Shown here: positions 1 through 10,597 of the stretch, piece by piece
How the letters are laid out: each line of letters starts with the position of its first letter
Position numbering within the stretch: position 1 is the stretch's first letter
DNA from: Thiothrix nivea
Lineage (GTDB): Bacteria > Pseudomonadota > Gammaproteobacteria > Thiotrichales > Thiotrichaceae
NCBI GenBank assembly: GCA_002746895.1
Contig: PDRT01000048.1
Coordinates: 1-57,971 of the forward strand
DNA: 57,971 bases
Direction: 5' to 3'
Made by a program: the position numbers and the translations under genes
The notes under the pieces: generated by a model
The model's database searches: none
Told to the model about the DNA's origin: nothing
The model's input: the letters and a program-made list of their open reading frames with translations, nothing else

Positions 1-141
1 TCAACGGATTCAGATCGATTTACAGGAGCGGACTGGCTTTTTGTCTGTCTGGGAAAACACTACATCTTGTGGGTGACCACGGGAGATCCTAAAGAGCCGG
101 AATTATTTTGTGTAAAACATCTGACTACCATTGAGTATTGC

Positions 142-3100
142 TTACAGCAATACCTTCTCAATTCCGCCATGCGTAGCCTTTGCCACAAAGGCCTGCTGCC
201 AGTTATCCCCCAGCAGATGATTTGCCATCTCTACCACGATGTAATCCGTTTCCAGCCCGGTATCATCAGCATAACGCGATAAACCCTGCTGACAGGCCGG
301 ACAGGAGGTCAGCAGCTTGACATTACCATTCTGTACGCTACCCACACCGGTCAGCTCGGTAATCCCGGCCCGCAGACTTTCCTCTTTCCGGAAGCGTAAC
401 TGGCTGGCAATATCCGGACGACTTACGGCAAACGTTCCCGCTTCGCCACAACAGCGATCAGTCAACACCACGTCCTTACCGGTCAGTTCCGACACCACCT
501 TAAGCGGCGCGACCTTCTTCATCGGTGAATGACAGGGATCGTGATACATATACTGCACACCCTGAACCTCACCCAGCCGCACATCTTTTTCCAGCAGGTA
601 TTCATGAATATCCAGCAGGCGACAGCCGGGGAAGATTCGCTCAAACTCATATTTCAGCATCTGATCCATACAGGTACCGCAGGACACCACGACGGTTTTT
701 ATATCCAGATATTTCAGTGCCCCGGCAATACGGTGAAACAGCACCCGGTTTTCGGTCGAAATTTCCGCTCCCTTCTTAAAATCGCCCCCGGCATTCTGCG
801 GATAACCACAACACAGATACCCCGGTGGCAACACCGTAGTCGCACCGGTTTCATACAACATTGCCAACGTAGCCAGCCCGACCTGACTAAACAGCCGCTC
901 GGAACCACAGCCGGGGAAATAAAACACCGAATCACCCTGCGAATGATCCGGATCACGTAATACCGGCACGACCTGATCATCTTCCAGCCCCAGCATAGCC
1001 CGCGTGGTTTGCGTTGGAATTCCGGCGGGCAACGGCTTTTTCACAAACTGAATCACCTGCTCTTTAATCGCCGGTTTACCTACCGTCGCCGCCGGTACTT
1101 TATGCTTGCTACCCAATAAACCAAAATGTTTCGCCAGCTGATACCCCCAGCGTTGCGCGGTAAAACCAAACTGAATCATTCCGGCCCGCATCAGCTTGAT
1201 TTTGCCGGGATCCTTGATATTCAGAAACATCATGGAGGCCCAGGTCACCGGGCTGGACTTTTTCTTGCCCTGATCGCGCAAAATATTGCGCATTTGCATA
1301 CTGACATCACCAAAATCAATATTCACCGGACAAGGATTCAGACACTTATGGCACACTGTGCAGTGATCCGCCACATCATTCATTTCATCAAAATGCCGCA
1401 ACGAAATACCGCGCCGGGTCTGCTCCTCATACAGAAAGGCTTCAATCATCAGGCCGGTAGCAAGAATCTTGTTTCGTGGCGAGTACAACAGATTGGCTCG
1501 CGGGATGTGCGTATTACACACCGGCTTACACTTCCCGCAACGCAGACAGTCCTTGATCTCCGCATTCAGGGCACCAAGATCATTATTCTCCATTAGCAGG
1601 GCTTCCCGCTCAACCAGCTGTAGTGACGGTGTGTACGCATTCTGTAAGCCACTGCCTGGCATCAGCTTGCCACGGTTAAAGTGCCCCTTCGGATCAACCA
1701 ATTCCTTGTATTCACGAAACTCATCGGCTTCCCGCTGATTAAGATACTGGTACTTGGTCAAACCAATGCCATGCTCACCGGAAATCACCCCGTCCAGACT
1801 CCGTGCCAGCACCATCACCTGATCAACGATCCGCTCAGCCTCATGCAGCATCTCATAATCATTCGAATTCACCGGAATATTGGTGTGTACATTCCCGTCG
1901 CCGGCATGCATGTGCAGCGCAACAAACAACCGCCCCGGCCGCAATTTGGCATGAATTTTGTCCAGCCGGTCACGCAATGGTTTCAGCTCACGACCAACAA
2001 AAATTTCCTTCAGCTGCTTTTCCACTTCCCTGCGGTAAGAAATCCGCAGGTCGCGACGCAGTAATAAATCAATCACCCGGTCATCACCGCGCATTTTCTG
2101 CTGTGCTGTATCGTCCAGCAGATCCCGGTGTGCAGCGGCATCACTCTCAAAATTCGCCAGTAACTGCTCCCAGCGTTGCCTGGTCTCGTTCAGATGACGG
2201 ACCGCATGTGCCTTCTTCGCCTCAAGAATCGAAGCCCGCTCCTCACTGTCTTCATAGTCTGGTACATCACGTAACTCGGACAATTCACCCTGCAAATATT
2301 CCAGTACCGCATTGACCATTTTCAGCTTGTTGCACATCGACTGATGCACATTGATACTTTCGATACCCTCAGTATAGGCGGCCAGATGATGCAGCGGGAT
2401 CACTACATCTTCGTTGATTTTAAACGCGTTGGTATGTGCCGCAATCGCCGCCGTCCGCGAACGGTCTGCCCAGAACTGTCGCCGTGCTTCGGGGCTGACC
2501 GCAATAAAACCTTCACCATTACGCGCATTCGCCAGCCGTACCATTTCCGCAGCCGTTTTTGCCACCGCCGCTTCATCATTGCCAACAATATCCGCCAGCA
2601 GCACCATTTTCGGAATCGAACCCCGCGCACCTTTCGGCGTATATTTCACCGCCTTAATGTAGCGTTCATCCAGATGCTCCAGCCCGGACAGCAACACATC
2701 TTCCAGCTGATCCACATAGTCTTTGGCCTCCACAATCGCCGGAACCGCTTCATGCAGATCAGTCCCATAGAACTCCATGCACACGGTGCGAATCTGCTCC
2801 GGCATTTGATGCAGAATAAATTCACCAGAAGTGATCAGCCCATCACAACCCTCTTTCTGTATCCCCGGCAAACCACCCAGAAACTTATTGGTAACATCCT
2901 TACCCAGTCCTTCTTTGCGGAAATAACGGCCTTCAAATTCCAGTAATTCCGGCTCACCTTCCGGTGTTTTACCATCACGGGCAAAACGCTGTACCGAGAA
3001 TTGCACGGTTGGTTGATCGTGGATTTTGCCGAGATTATGATTAATCCGCGTCACCTCCAGCCACTCGGCATCCGGCGTCACCATGCGCCAGGACAACAAG

Positions 3101-4047
3101 TTATCCAGCGTTGTACCCCACAATACCGCTTTTTTGCCACCGGCATTCATGGCGATATTACCGCCAATGGTCGAGGCACTTTGTGAAGTCGGGTCAACGG
3201 CAAACACCAGACCGTGACGTTTTGCCAACTCGGAAACCCGTTGTGTCACCACACCGGCACCACAGCGCACCACCGGAACACCCGGCAGATCATCGTGCGA
3301 TTTTACGCCACCGGGCAATTCAGCACGGAAATCCACCTCACTGACCGTTTCCAGTTTTTCGGTGTTAATCACTGCACTCAGCTCATCCAGCGGCACCCCA
3401 CCACCGGTATAACCCGTGCCACCACCACGCGGAATCACCGTCAACCCTAACTGGATACAACACTGTACCAGTGCAGCCATTTCAGCCTCGGTATCCGGTG
3501 TTAGCACCACAAACGGCAATTCCACCCGCCAATCCGTGGCATCAGTGACATGCGACACCCGCGCCAGGCCATCGAAACAAATATTGTCTTTACGGGTAAT
3601 CTTGCCCAGACGTTTCCGCGCCTGCAAACGCAGATCCCGATACATTGCAAAGGAATCCGCAAACTTTTTTACTGCCCGTTTGGTAATATCCAGCAGCTCC
3701 AGCGTCAGCGGATTATTCTTTGCCCGCTGATGAATCTGATCCAGTCGCCCGTGCAGAGTTTCCAACAGGGATTGCTGGCGTTTCGGATTCTCCAGCAGGT
3801 CATCCTGAATATAAGGATTCCGTGTCACCACCCACATATCACCCAGCATCTCCAGCAACAGGTGCGAGGAAATACCGGTTTCACGCTCATCACTCAGTTG
3901 CTCCAGCAACTGATAAGCACGCTCACCGAGAATACGCAGTACAATTTCCTTATCGGAAAAAGATGTGTAGTTATAGGGAATTTCCCTGCTTGGCTGTTGC
4001 AGGGGCTGTGAAGGTGTCACCGCAACTGCGGGTATTAAGGCAGTCAT
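142..4047 (-). CDS. FAD-linked oxidase / Fe-S (CCG domain) oxidoreductase fusion, D-lactate/glycolate dehydrogenase-like with N-terminal DUF3683-like region
   Basis: 1301-aa ORF; FAD-binding PCMH motifs ([28 protein letters not shown]), [10 protein letters not shown] and [10 protein letters not shown], then ferredoxin-type CxxCxxC clusters ([29 protein letters not shown]) and CCG domains ([18 protein letters not shown]). Confidence 0.93.
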   Translation of the reverse strand: MTALIPAVAVTPSQPLQQPSREIPYNYTSFSDKEIVLRILGERAYQLLEQLSDERETGISSHLLLEMLGDMWVVTRNPYIQDDLLENPKRQQSLLETLHGRLDQIHQRAKNNPLTLELLDITKRAVKKFADSFAMYRDLRLQARKRLGKITRKDNICFDGLARVSHVTDATDWRVELPFVVLTPDTEAEMAALVQCCIQLGLTVIPRGGGTGYTGGGVPLDELSAVINTEKLETVSEVDFRAELPGGVKSHDDLPGVPVVRCGAGVVTQRVSELAKRHGLVFAVDPTSQSASTIGGNIAMNAGGKKAVLWGTTLDNLLSWRMVTPDAEWLEVTRINHNLGKIHDQPTVQFSVQRFARDGKTPEGEPELLEFEGRYFRKEGLGKDVTNKFLGGLPGIQKEGCDGLITSGEFILHQMPEQIRTVCMEFYGTDLHEAVPAIVEAKDYVDQLEDVLLSGLEHLDERYIKAVKYTPKGARGSIPKMVLLADIVGNDEAAVAKTAAEMVRLANARNGEGFIAVSPEARRQFWADRSRTAAIAAHTNAFKINEDVVIPLHHLAAYTEGIESINVHQSMCNKLKMVNAVLEYLQGELSELRDVPDYEDSEERASILEAKKAHAVRHLNETRQRWEQLLANFESDAAAHRDLLDDTAQQKMRGDDRVIDLLLRRDLRISYRREVEKQLKEIFVGRELKPLRDRLDKIHAKLRPGRLFVALHMHAGDGNVHTNIPVNSNDYEMLHEAERIVDQVMVLARSLDGVISGEHGIGLTKYQYLNQREADEFREYKELVDPKGHFNRGKLMPGSGLQNAYTPSLQLVEREALLMENNDLGALNAEIKDCLRCGKCKPVCNTHIPRANLLYSPRNKILATGLMIEAFLYEEQTRRGISLRHFDEMNDVADHCTVCHKCLNPCPVNIDFGDVSMQMRNILRDQGKKKSSPVTWASMMFLNIKDPGKIKLMRAGMIQFGFTAQRWGYQLAKHFGLLGSKHKVPAATVGKPAIKEQVIQFVKKPLPAGIPTQTTRAMLGLEDDQVVPVLRDPDHSQGDSVFYFPGCGSERLFSQVGLATLAMLYETGATTVLPPGYLCCGYPQNAGGDFKKGAEISTENRVLFHRIAGALKYLDIKTVVVSCGTCMDQMLKYEFERIFPGCRLLDIHEYLLEKDVRLGEVQGVQYMYHDPCHSPMKKVAPLKVVSELTGKDVVLTDRCCGEAGTFAVSRPDIASQLRFRKEESLRAGITELTGVGSVQNGNVKLLTSCPACQQGLSRYADDTGLETDYIVVEMANHLLGDNWQQAFVAKATHGGIEKVLL

Positions 4048-4203
4048 AACGTCCGCTGTCCGCTATTAGCTAAAGAGTTCAAAGTTTAACGCAGCGCAGC
4101 ATTGAAAAAAACTGCATTTTTTTCACCGCATTATTGAAAGAGGAGAAATATTAAGAATATCCTTTCCGGGGGATAAGATTTAGAAACAGGCAGGATTCGC
4201 TGA

Positions 4204-5112
4204 TCAGAACCGGTATAATACACCGAGTGATGCGACCCGCTCTTCAGCCTGTTGATGATCCATATGTCTGTTCACTGAATACTGAAACCTCACCAGAGTC
4301 TCTTTTGACAAACGGTAGTCCATACCAACACCCAGCAGGGTTTCTGTCCGGCCACCGGCAGACGAGCGGTTGGCACCCAGCTGTAACTTGAATGTTTTTT
4401 TATCATCCGGCTGATAAGCGGCACTCATCACATAAGCCTTGTGATCATCGCCTCCACCCTGATCATTCAGATACTCAGCAGCCGCACCCAGCTGATACCC
4501 GCCCGGAAAATGATAGCTGGCCCCCAGACGCGAGACACGTTGCTGGTCATAGCCTTTCAGATAAGCGGCGGCAAAATAGCTGTTTTCATTGCGGTAATTC
4601 ACCAGCACATCCAGTGCTGAATGCTTATTATTATCATTCAGTGAAAAAGACAGCACATAAGCAAACTCATTCAGGCGACCGAGATAGACCAGACTTTTAT
4701 CAACGACGTTATCGGCTTCAAGAATTTTATTCTGATCAGCAGCCTGACCGGCAAACTGATCAACCGGTGCTACCGATACCCGGGTGGGACTCAAATGCCG
4801 CCCGATGCGGATTTCATCATTTGCCCGACGGATACCCACCCAGCCCTGGCGAAACTCATGAAAGACTTCCTTCTGATCGGCCATCGCTGATGCACCTTCC
4901 AGCATATACGTCCATTCCCGTTCCCCATCAAGGATACCGGCACCCTTAACCCCCAGACGCGAACCGGCATCATTTAAACGGTACTTCCGCTGATGATCCG
5001 TATCCAATAACTCATAATTACCACTGAACTGACCAAAAACCACCGGATCCGCCTGTAACGAACCGGATAATATTGCACTTACCACCAGCACTATCAGCAA
5101 GTATTTTGCCAT
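4204..5112 (-). CDS. Gram-negative porin
   Basis: 302 aa, signal peptide, GSRLGVKGAGILDGEREWTYMLEG and WVGIRRANDEIRIGRHLSP porin motifs, C-terminal ...LGVLYRF. Confidence 0.88.
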   Translation of the reverse strand: MAKYLLIVLVVSAILSGSLQADPVVFGQFSGNYELLDTDHQRKYRLNDAGSRLGVKGAGILDGEREWTYMLEGASAMADQKEVFHEFRQGWVGIRRANDEIRIGRHLSPTRVSVAPVDQFAGQAADQNKILEADNVVDKSLVYLGRLNEFAYVLSFSLNDNNKHSALDVLVNYRNENSYFAAAYLKGYDQQRVSRLGASYHFPGGYQLGAAAEYLNDQGGGDDHKAYVMSAAYQPDDKKTFKLQLGANRSSAGGRTETLLGVGMDYRLSKETLVRFQYSVNRHMDHQQAEERVASLGVLYRF

Positions 5113-5171
5113 CTTTTTCTACGTTCCCGTCTACACCGCACTATCAGGACATATCCATATATTTAGCACAC

Positions 5172-5207
5172 AAAAAAAGCCACAACTGCGCGCAGTGTGG
5201 CTTTTTG
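5172..5207. terminator. Bidirectional intrinsic terminator between rpsI and the porin gene
   Basis: Inverted repeat AAAAAGCCACA..GCGC..TGTGGCTTTTT with A/T tracts on both sides. Confidence 0.8.
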
Positions 5208-5235
5208 TATTTTTTGAAAGCTGCTGAACAGCTGA

Positions 5236-5628
5236 TTAACGCTTGGAGAACTGCGTTGCACGCCGTGCCTTGTGCAGGCCGACTTTCTTCCGTTCAACCT
5301 TACGCGCATCACGGGTCAGAAACCCTTCTTTCTTTAATGCGCCACGCATACCTTCATCATACTGTAACAAGGCACGTGAAATACCCAGGCGAATGGCACC
5401 AGCCTGGCCGGTTGTTCCGCCACCGCGGACAGACACTTCAATGTCAAACTTTTCCGCCATGTCAACCGTATCCAGCGGCTGACGCACAATCATCTGTGCT
5501 GTCTTGCGACCAAAAAACTGTTCGATAGGTAATTTATTAACGGTGATATTGCCACTACCAGCCCGCAGAAAAACACGCGCTGAAGAAGATTTGCGACGAC
5601 CGGTGCCATAGTAATGAGTTTCAGCCAT
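5236..5628 (-). CDS. rpsI: 30S ribosomal protein S9
   Basis: 130 aa, [21 protein letters not shown]... and C-terminal [16 protein letters not shown]. Confidence 0.98.
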   Translation of the reverse strand: MAETHYYGTGRRKSSSARVFLRAGSGNITVNKLPIEQFFGRKTAQMIVRQPLDTVDMAEKFDIEVSVRGGGTTGQAGAIRLGISRALLQYDEGMRGALKKEGFLTRDARKVERKKVGLHKARRATQFSKR

Positions 5629-5634
5629 AATTTA

Positions 5635-6063
5635 TCAACCCTTTTTTCCCTGGATTTCCAGAACCTGAGGCTGTTGGGCATGATGATTATGCTCCGCGCC
5701 TGCATAAACCTTTAACTTGCGATACATTGCACGACCCAGTGGGCCTTTTGGCAACATACCCTTGACCGCTAACTCAACCACTCGACCGGGAGCACGCTCC
5801 TGCATTTTTTCGAATGAAAAAGACTTCAGGTTGCCGATATAACCGGTATGTCTGTGGTACATCTTGTCTTTTGCCTTATTACCACTGACCGCCACCTTGT
5901 CAGCATTGATAACCACGATGTAATCGCCAGTATCAACATGCGGTGTATATTCCGGCTTATGCTTTCCACGCAAACGCCGGGCAACTTCTGTGGCCAAACG
6001 GCCTAACGCCTTACCTTCGGCATCAACCACGAACCAGTCGCGTTTTACCTCAGCCGGCGGCAT
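5635..6063 (-). CDS. rplM: 50S ribosomal protein L13 (start reassigned to ATG at 6063)
   Basis: [46 protein letters not shown]...; AGAAGG Shine-Dalgarno 7 nt before the ATG at 6063. The longer ORF in the track overlaps the upstream gene and gives a non-L13 N-terminus. Confidence 0.95.
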   Translation of the reverse strand: MPPAEVKRDWFVVDAEGKALGRLATEVARRLRGKHKPEYTPHVDTGDYIVVINADKVAVSGNKAKDKMYHRHTGYIGNLKSFSFEKMQERAPGRVVELAVKGMLPKGPLGRAMYRKLKVYAGAEHNHHAQQPQVLEIQGKKG

Positions 6064-6077
6064 GATTATGCCTTCTA

Positions 6078-7232
6078 TCAAACAAAAGGCAAAACACCGT
6101 GTCCCCGCCAGGGATTGGGCTGGCCCCACCAGCGTTGGGCCAGTGTTGCATACAGGGAGCGGAAATCCGTAGTATGTGCAACATTGCCATTTTGATCCAC
6201 CCGTGCCAGATTCGGATGACGACCATAGATACCCCGATTGACTCGTCCGCCCATGACCAGATGTGCAGAGGCTGTACCATGATCAGTCCCCAGGCCTTTA
6301 TTTTCAGTGATTCTGCGTCCGAATTCAGAATAGGTCATCACCAGCACCTTGTCCCACATTCCGGCACGTTTCATGGTATCCGCAAAGGAGGCCAGCCCAT
6401 GACCCACCTGATACAGTGCATTGCCTTGTGGCCCTTTCTGACCAACATGAGTATCAAAACCGTCCTGTGTCACCTTATAAACCGGTGCATCAACCCCACA
6501 GACAATCATCTCGGCCACGGAGTGCAAACCATGTCCCAGTGGCCCCTTGGAAAAACGCCCCCGTACATGGCGGCGCGATTTTTTCAGTCTGGTTTCGATC
6601 TGTTGCCCCAGATCAACCAGCTGGGACTGAATCCGGGTCACATGTGCCAGGGCAGCAGTACGCCGGTTGACCGGCACATCCTCAATGAAACGGGTGTGGT
6701 TTAAAAAACTGCGTGGATTCTGCATGCAAATCGCATTCAGATTGCTGCCGGACAGTGGCCCCAACGCATTCTGATCCGGGCTGACCGCAATACCATGCAA
6801 ACCCTGTTTCATGCGTGGTAACACGTCGGATAGCCAGCCAGATGTTGACCCACCCCGCACGGCTGCACTGTCCCAGATGTCCATGGAGCGGAAATGCGAT
6901 AATACGGCTCCAGGATAACCCACACCTTGCACCCAGGCCAGATCACCCTGATCCCAGATGGGCTTCAGTGGCTTCAGTGATTGATGCATGCCCATGCCAT
7001 CCTGTAACGGAATCAGGTCAGGTTTGCGAATGGCGATTTTCGGACGATGCTTATAATAATGATCATCTTCATAGGGGATCAGGGTGTTAAAACCGTCATT
7101 GCCACCTTTCAGCTCAACCAGCACTACAATACGCGGTTGATGCATCGGAGCCGCCGCCAGTGCAAAGTCAGGAACGGCACCCGCCACCGCTGCTGCACCG
7201 GTCAGGTGCATAAACTCTCTACGATTCATCAT
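6078..7232 (-). CDS. DUF1501 domain-containing secreted protein
   Basis: N-terminus [26 protein letters not shown] is a Tat/Sec-like signal; [19 protein letters not shown] and [25 protein letters not shown] are DUF1501 hallmarks. Confidence 0.92.
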   Translation of the reverse strand: MMNRREFMHLTGAAAVAGAVPDFALAAAPMHQPRIVVLVELKGGNDGFNTLIPYEDDHYYKHRPKIAIRKPDLIPLQDGMGMHQSLKPLKPIWDQGDLAWVQGVGYPGAVLSHFRSMDIWDSAAVRGGSTSGWLSDVLPRMKQGLHGIAVSPDQNALGPLSGSNLNAICMQNPRSFLNHTRFIEDVPVNRRTAALAHVTRIQSQLVDLGQQIETRLKKSRRHVRGRFSKGPLGHGLHSVAEMIVCGVDAPVYKVTQDGFDTHVGQKGPQGNALYQVGHGLASFADTMKRAGMWDKVLVMTYSEFGRRITENKGLGTDHGTASAHLVMGGRVNRGIYGRHPNLARVDQNGNVAHTTDFRSLYATLAQRWWGQPNPWRGHGVLPFV

Positions 7233-7245
7233 GGATAAAATTTTC

Positions 7246-8559
7246 CTATGTGACTTGATAGGCTGGGTCCAGCACCAGAAACCTGACAAAACGCGGCTTC
7301 CCCTGTGAGGTTGGGGCTGACTTGACTGGTTTGACCGCCAATAACCAGTGCTGCAACTCATCATCCGGCACATTTGGCAGTTTCAGCGCCACACCACTTT
7401 TGTAACGCACCGCATTCAGATTACCCCGGGTCAGATTGGTCAGCAAACCAATCCGCCGCATCAGCGACTGCGTACTGATCCAGTCCTGACCACCCGCCCA
7501 GCCTTTCACTGTCGGCGGATCAAAAATATCCTGCCCCAGGTTACTCAGGGTATGTGCCAGATTATTGCGCGGCAGGTTGTAAGGCAGGCTGCGTAATGTC
7601 CCCACCGCCAGCTCCACCGGTGATTTAATCAGGTTGCCACGATTGCGTTGATCCCAGAATTGCGGACTTTTCAGAATCGTGTTCATCAATACTGCAATAT
7701 TGTAATTTGAGGAACGAAATACGTTCGCCCATTGTTTCACCACCGCCGGGTGAGGCCGGGAACTATTGATAAATTCATTCCAGAGTTTTTCCACCACATT
7801 TTCCGCTGTGCGCGGATGCCTGAGCAATATATTGATAATATTATCGCCGGTGAAACGGCCTTTTTGCCCCAGAAAGTGCTTAACACCGGTATCATGTTTG
7901 GAGCGGTCGAATACAAACTTGCCGCTTTGCTCATGAATACTCCAGCCGGTAAAGGCTCTGGCCGCTTCCTTGACATCGCGCTCGGTGTAATAGCGTCTGC
8001 CCAAAGTGAACAGTTCCAGCAATTCGCGGGCAAAATTCTCATTCACGGCATCTTTGGTATTTTCATAACCATCCAGATACACCAGCATCGCCGGATCCTT
8101 GGCAATGTCGTGCAGCAACAGACTGAAATTGCCCAGTGCATGTTTTCGCAGTAGGCGGTTCTGGTTCACCAGCAGGGAAGGTGTTTTGGTTTTCTGAATC
8201 GAAGACGGAAAGTAGTTATGCCAGAACAGCGTCATGCGCTCCAGAAACGGACTTTTGGTATGCAGCATGTGCTGCAACCACCAGTTCTGTAAACCGGCAC
8301 CTTCGGCTTTGGCAATACGCATTACCATGCGCCGCCGTCGCATATTGTTATGCAATACACGCATTTTCCGCCAACTGGAAAAACGTGGAATCGCCGGAAG
8401 CGCATTGTCCCGCCGACTCACCAAAAATTCGACTGCCTTTGCCCTTGGCATCATCTCATAACGCTTCACCTCTTCCCATTCCGCACCAAAACCGGTACGG
8501 CTCAGCAGGTGGCGAGCGTCAGTAAAACCCAATTTCGACATATTATATCCGACTAACAC
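7246..8559 (-). CDS. DUF1800 domain-containing protein
   Basis: 437 aa: ARHLLSRTGFGA, WWLQHMLHTKSPFLERMTLFWHNYF, ENFARELLELFTLG; partner of the adjacent DUF1501 gene. Confidence 0.92.
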   Translation of the reverse strand: MLVGYNMSKLGFTDARHLLSRTGFGAEWEEVKRYEMMPRAKAVEFLVSRRDNALPAIPRFSSWRKMRVLHNNMRRRRMVMRIAKAEGAGLQNWWLQHMLHTKSPFLERMTLFWHNYFPSSIQKTKTPSLLVNQNRLLRKHALGNFSLLLHDIAKDPAMLVYLDGYENTKDAVNENFARELLELFTLGRRYYTERDVKEAARAFTGWSIHEQSGKFVFDRSKHDTGVKHFLGQKGRFTGDNIINILLRHPRTAENVVEKLWNEFINSSRPHPAVVKQWANVFRSSNYNIAVLMNTILKSPQFWDQRNRGNLIKSPVELAVGTLRSLPYNLPRNNLAHTLSNLGQDIFDPPTVKGWAGGQDWISTQSLMRRIGLLTNLTRGNLNAVRYKSGVALKLPNVPDDELQHWLLAVKPVKSAPTSQGKPRFVRFLVLDPAYQVT

Positions 8560-8942
8560 ACTATTTCACCGGCTATCGAAATAACCGGAATGTATCTCAA
8601 TAAGCAACGCCCACTGATGCTCCCCAAGCAGGCAGCAGGTCAACCGTAAAAAGATACTGAACCCCAAAAATACACAATTTTAATATTTTTAAATGCGAAA
8701 AACTGCTCAATAAGCGATTAACGCCGCCACAGGTTACCGTTAAATATCGTCGAAGGCTAAACCATAAAACTAATACGGTATAAATAACGACTTTAGACCG
8801 GTCTTCAAACAATTAGCACAGCTGGTAAAGCTGAAAGTATCTATCATCCGGCGTTTATTGCTATCAATGTCAAATATTTCGACGGCCTGCCACCCATGCC
8901 TGCCTGTCATCAGCTAATAATACCCCAAAAGTCATTAAACCA

Positions 8943-9779
8943 ATGTTTACGTTTCACAGAGCAAAATCCACCGTCATTATTTGCTTACTATTATTCCCGG
9001 TCTGGGTGCTGGCACTCACGTCCGGCTTTAACATTAAAGTGGAATCAGAATGGGGCAATGCCGACATCCGGGATGTCAAGGCGGTTGTCGACTCTGTGAC
9101 CCTGGCGATCACACCGTATGTTGGTAACAGAACACTGGACAATATTATCATCCGTAATGATCCCAAAGGCCCGGTTTCCCTGTACCAGCGCGGGAACAAT
9201 AATGAATACATTGTGCTGCTGGATGTGAAAGGTCGTTACTGGTCACAACTGGCTTACCAGTTCTCACATGAGACCTGTCACTTGCTATCCAACTACGATC
9301 TGGTCCCCAATAATGTCACCCGCCAACAGTGGTTTGAGGAGTCACTTTGTGAGGCATTCAGTCTGTTTACCCTGAAAAAAATGGCTGAACAATGGCGGAA
9401 TCACCCACCTTACCCCGGCTGGAAATCTTATGCTCCCAAGTTGCAGCGTTACGTTGATAATATAATGCGCGAGGAACACCGCAGCCTCATTCAGCATCCT
9501 GCAAGCTGGTACCAACGCCACCGTGACACGCTTGAGGCCGATCCCTACGCCGATAATCGCAGGCTGAATGAAAAACTGGCCAGTCACTTACTCCAACTGT
9601 TCGAAAAAAACCCGGAGAGCTGGGCCGCTATCAATTACCTGAACCTTGGTGAGGAAAATACTCCGCCTGATTTGAACCAGTACCTGTCAGATTGGTATAA
9701 AAATACGCCTGCTGCCTATCAGAAGGTCGTTGCAGAAATACAACAACTGTTAAGTAAGGATGAAACTCAGGCCGAATAA
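8943..9779 (+). CDS. Secreted protein with HExxH motif, putative zinc metalloprotease
   Basis: 278 aa, N-terminal hydrophobic signal; QFSHETCHLL (HExxH) followed by WFEESLCEAFSLF as a possible third ligand. Confidence 0.6.
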   Translation: MFTFHRAKSTVIICLLLFPVWVLALTSGFNIKVESEWGNADIRDVKAVVDSVTLAITPYVGNRTLDNIIIRNDPKGPVSLYQRGNNNEYIVLLDVKGRYWSQLAYQFSHETCHLLSNYDLVPNNVTRQQWFEESLCEAFSLFTLKKMAEQWRNHPPYPGWKSYAPKLQRYVDNIMREEHRSLIQHPASWYQRHRDTLEADPYADNRRLNEKLASHLLQLFEKNPESWAAINYLNLGEENTPPDLNQYLSDWYKNTPAAYQKVVAEIQQLLSKDETQAE

Positions 9780-9915
9780 TCATTATTCATCAATACAGCT
9801 TATCGGCATTATTTACTTTTTATGCGTAAATGTGGGATATTAACCACATCATTTCTGAACTTTCCACTCAGAATGACATCACACAAAAGAAGCAAGAACT
9901 TTCAGGGGCTGTATC

Positions 9916-10473
9916 ATGGAAAAACCATTACTTTTTCTGGGTGCCCTTACCATTTTTATGATGGGTTACTGGATCCCCGAAGACCGGCATGTACCGGTTG
10001 AAGGGGCAAAATCCTATGACTGGAACCCGGCATCATTCTGGTACACAGGCGGCCAAGGCGCACAAAAAGGTATTAATATTTTCGCCCGCAAAGGCACACC
10101 GGTTGAAGCCACGACCGGCGGCTGGGTGATATACCGCGAAAATGACCCACAGGGTGATAATTCTGTCTTTGTACTGGGATCGAAATGGCGTATTCACCAT
10201 TATGCCAATCTGGACAACGTAGACGTATCTCCCGGCACATGGGTGAAAACCGGTGAACGAATCGGCACCGTAGGTACTCCGCAACAGGCCAAGGCACATC
10301 CGGCCAATCTGTACTACTCCATCCGTTCACTACCGCCACAGGTATCGGAATGGGAACCGGAAAAGCCATTCTGGTTTGAACGGGTGTTTTATGTCGATCC
10401 GAACAAGTTTCTGACCGAATATCAGGCGACTGATAAAGCCGCAACACACCCAGTATCGAAAACCAGACACTGA
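9916..10473 (+). CDS. Membrane-anchored degenerate M23/LytM-like domain protein
   Basis: N-terminal TM; GINIFARKGTPVEATTGGWVIYR ... VKTGERIGTVGTPQQAKAHPANLYYSIRS follows the M23 fold pattern, but metal ligands appear replaced. Confidence 0.6.
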   Translation: MEKPLLFLGALTIFMMGYWIPEDRHVPVEGAKSYDWNPASFWYTGGQGAQKGINIFARKGTPVEATTGGWVIYRENDPQGDNSVFVLGSKWRIHHYANLDNVDVSPGTWVKTGERIGTVGTPQQAKAHPANLYYSIRSLPPQVSEWEPEKPFWFERVFYVDPNKFLTEYQATDKAATHPVSKTRH

Positions 10474-10597
10474 GTGCCTTCCGCCAACTGATGAGCCAGA
10501 TCAGTCAATGATCTGGTACACTCCGTGCTAACACTATTCGAAACCCCGGAACAGCTGCCGTATAATCAAAATCCCTTGCAACTGTCCGGTTCGGCCC

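Noticed and set aside
135-153. Hairpin GTATTGC-TTACA-GCAATAC spanning the stop codon of the first gene
   Set aside because: Short stem with no T tract on the minus-strand transcript; not a supportable terminator.
67-4049. Many plus-strand ORFs (e.g. 1126..1596, 2344..2946, 3550..4011) opposite the 1301-aa oxidoreductase
   Set aside because: Antisense shadows of a strongly coding minus-strand gene; low-complexity His/Arg/Pro-rich translations with no family motifs.
6050-6704. ORFs 6050..6280 (-) and 6099..6704 (+)
   Set aside because: Out-of-frame or antisense to the DUF1501 and rplM genes; no recognisable domains.
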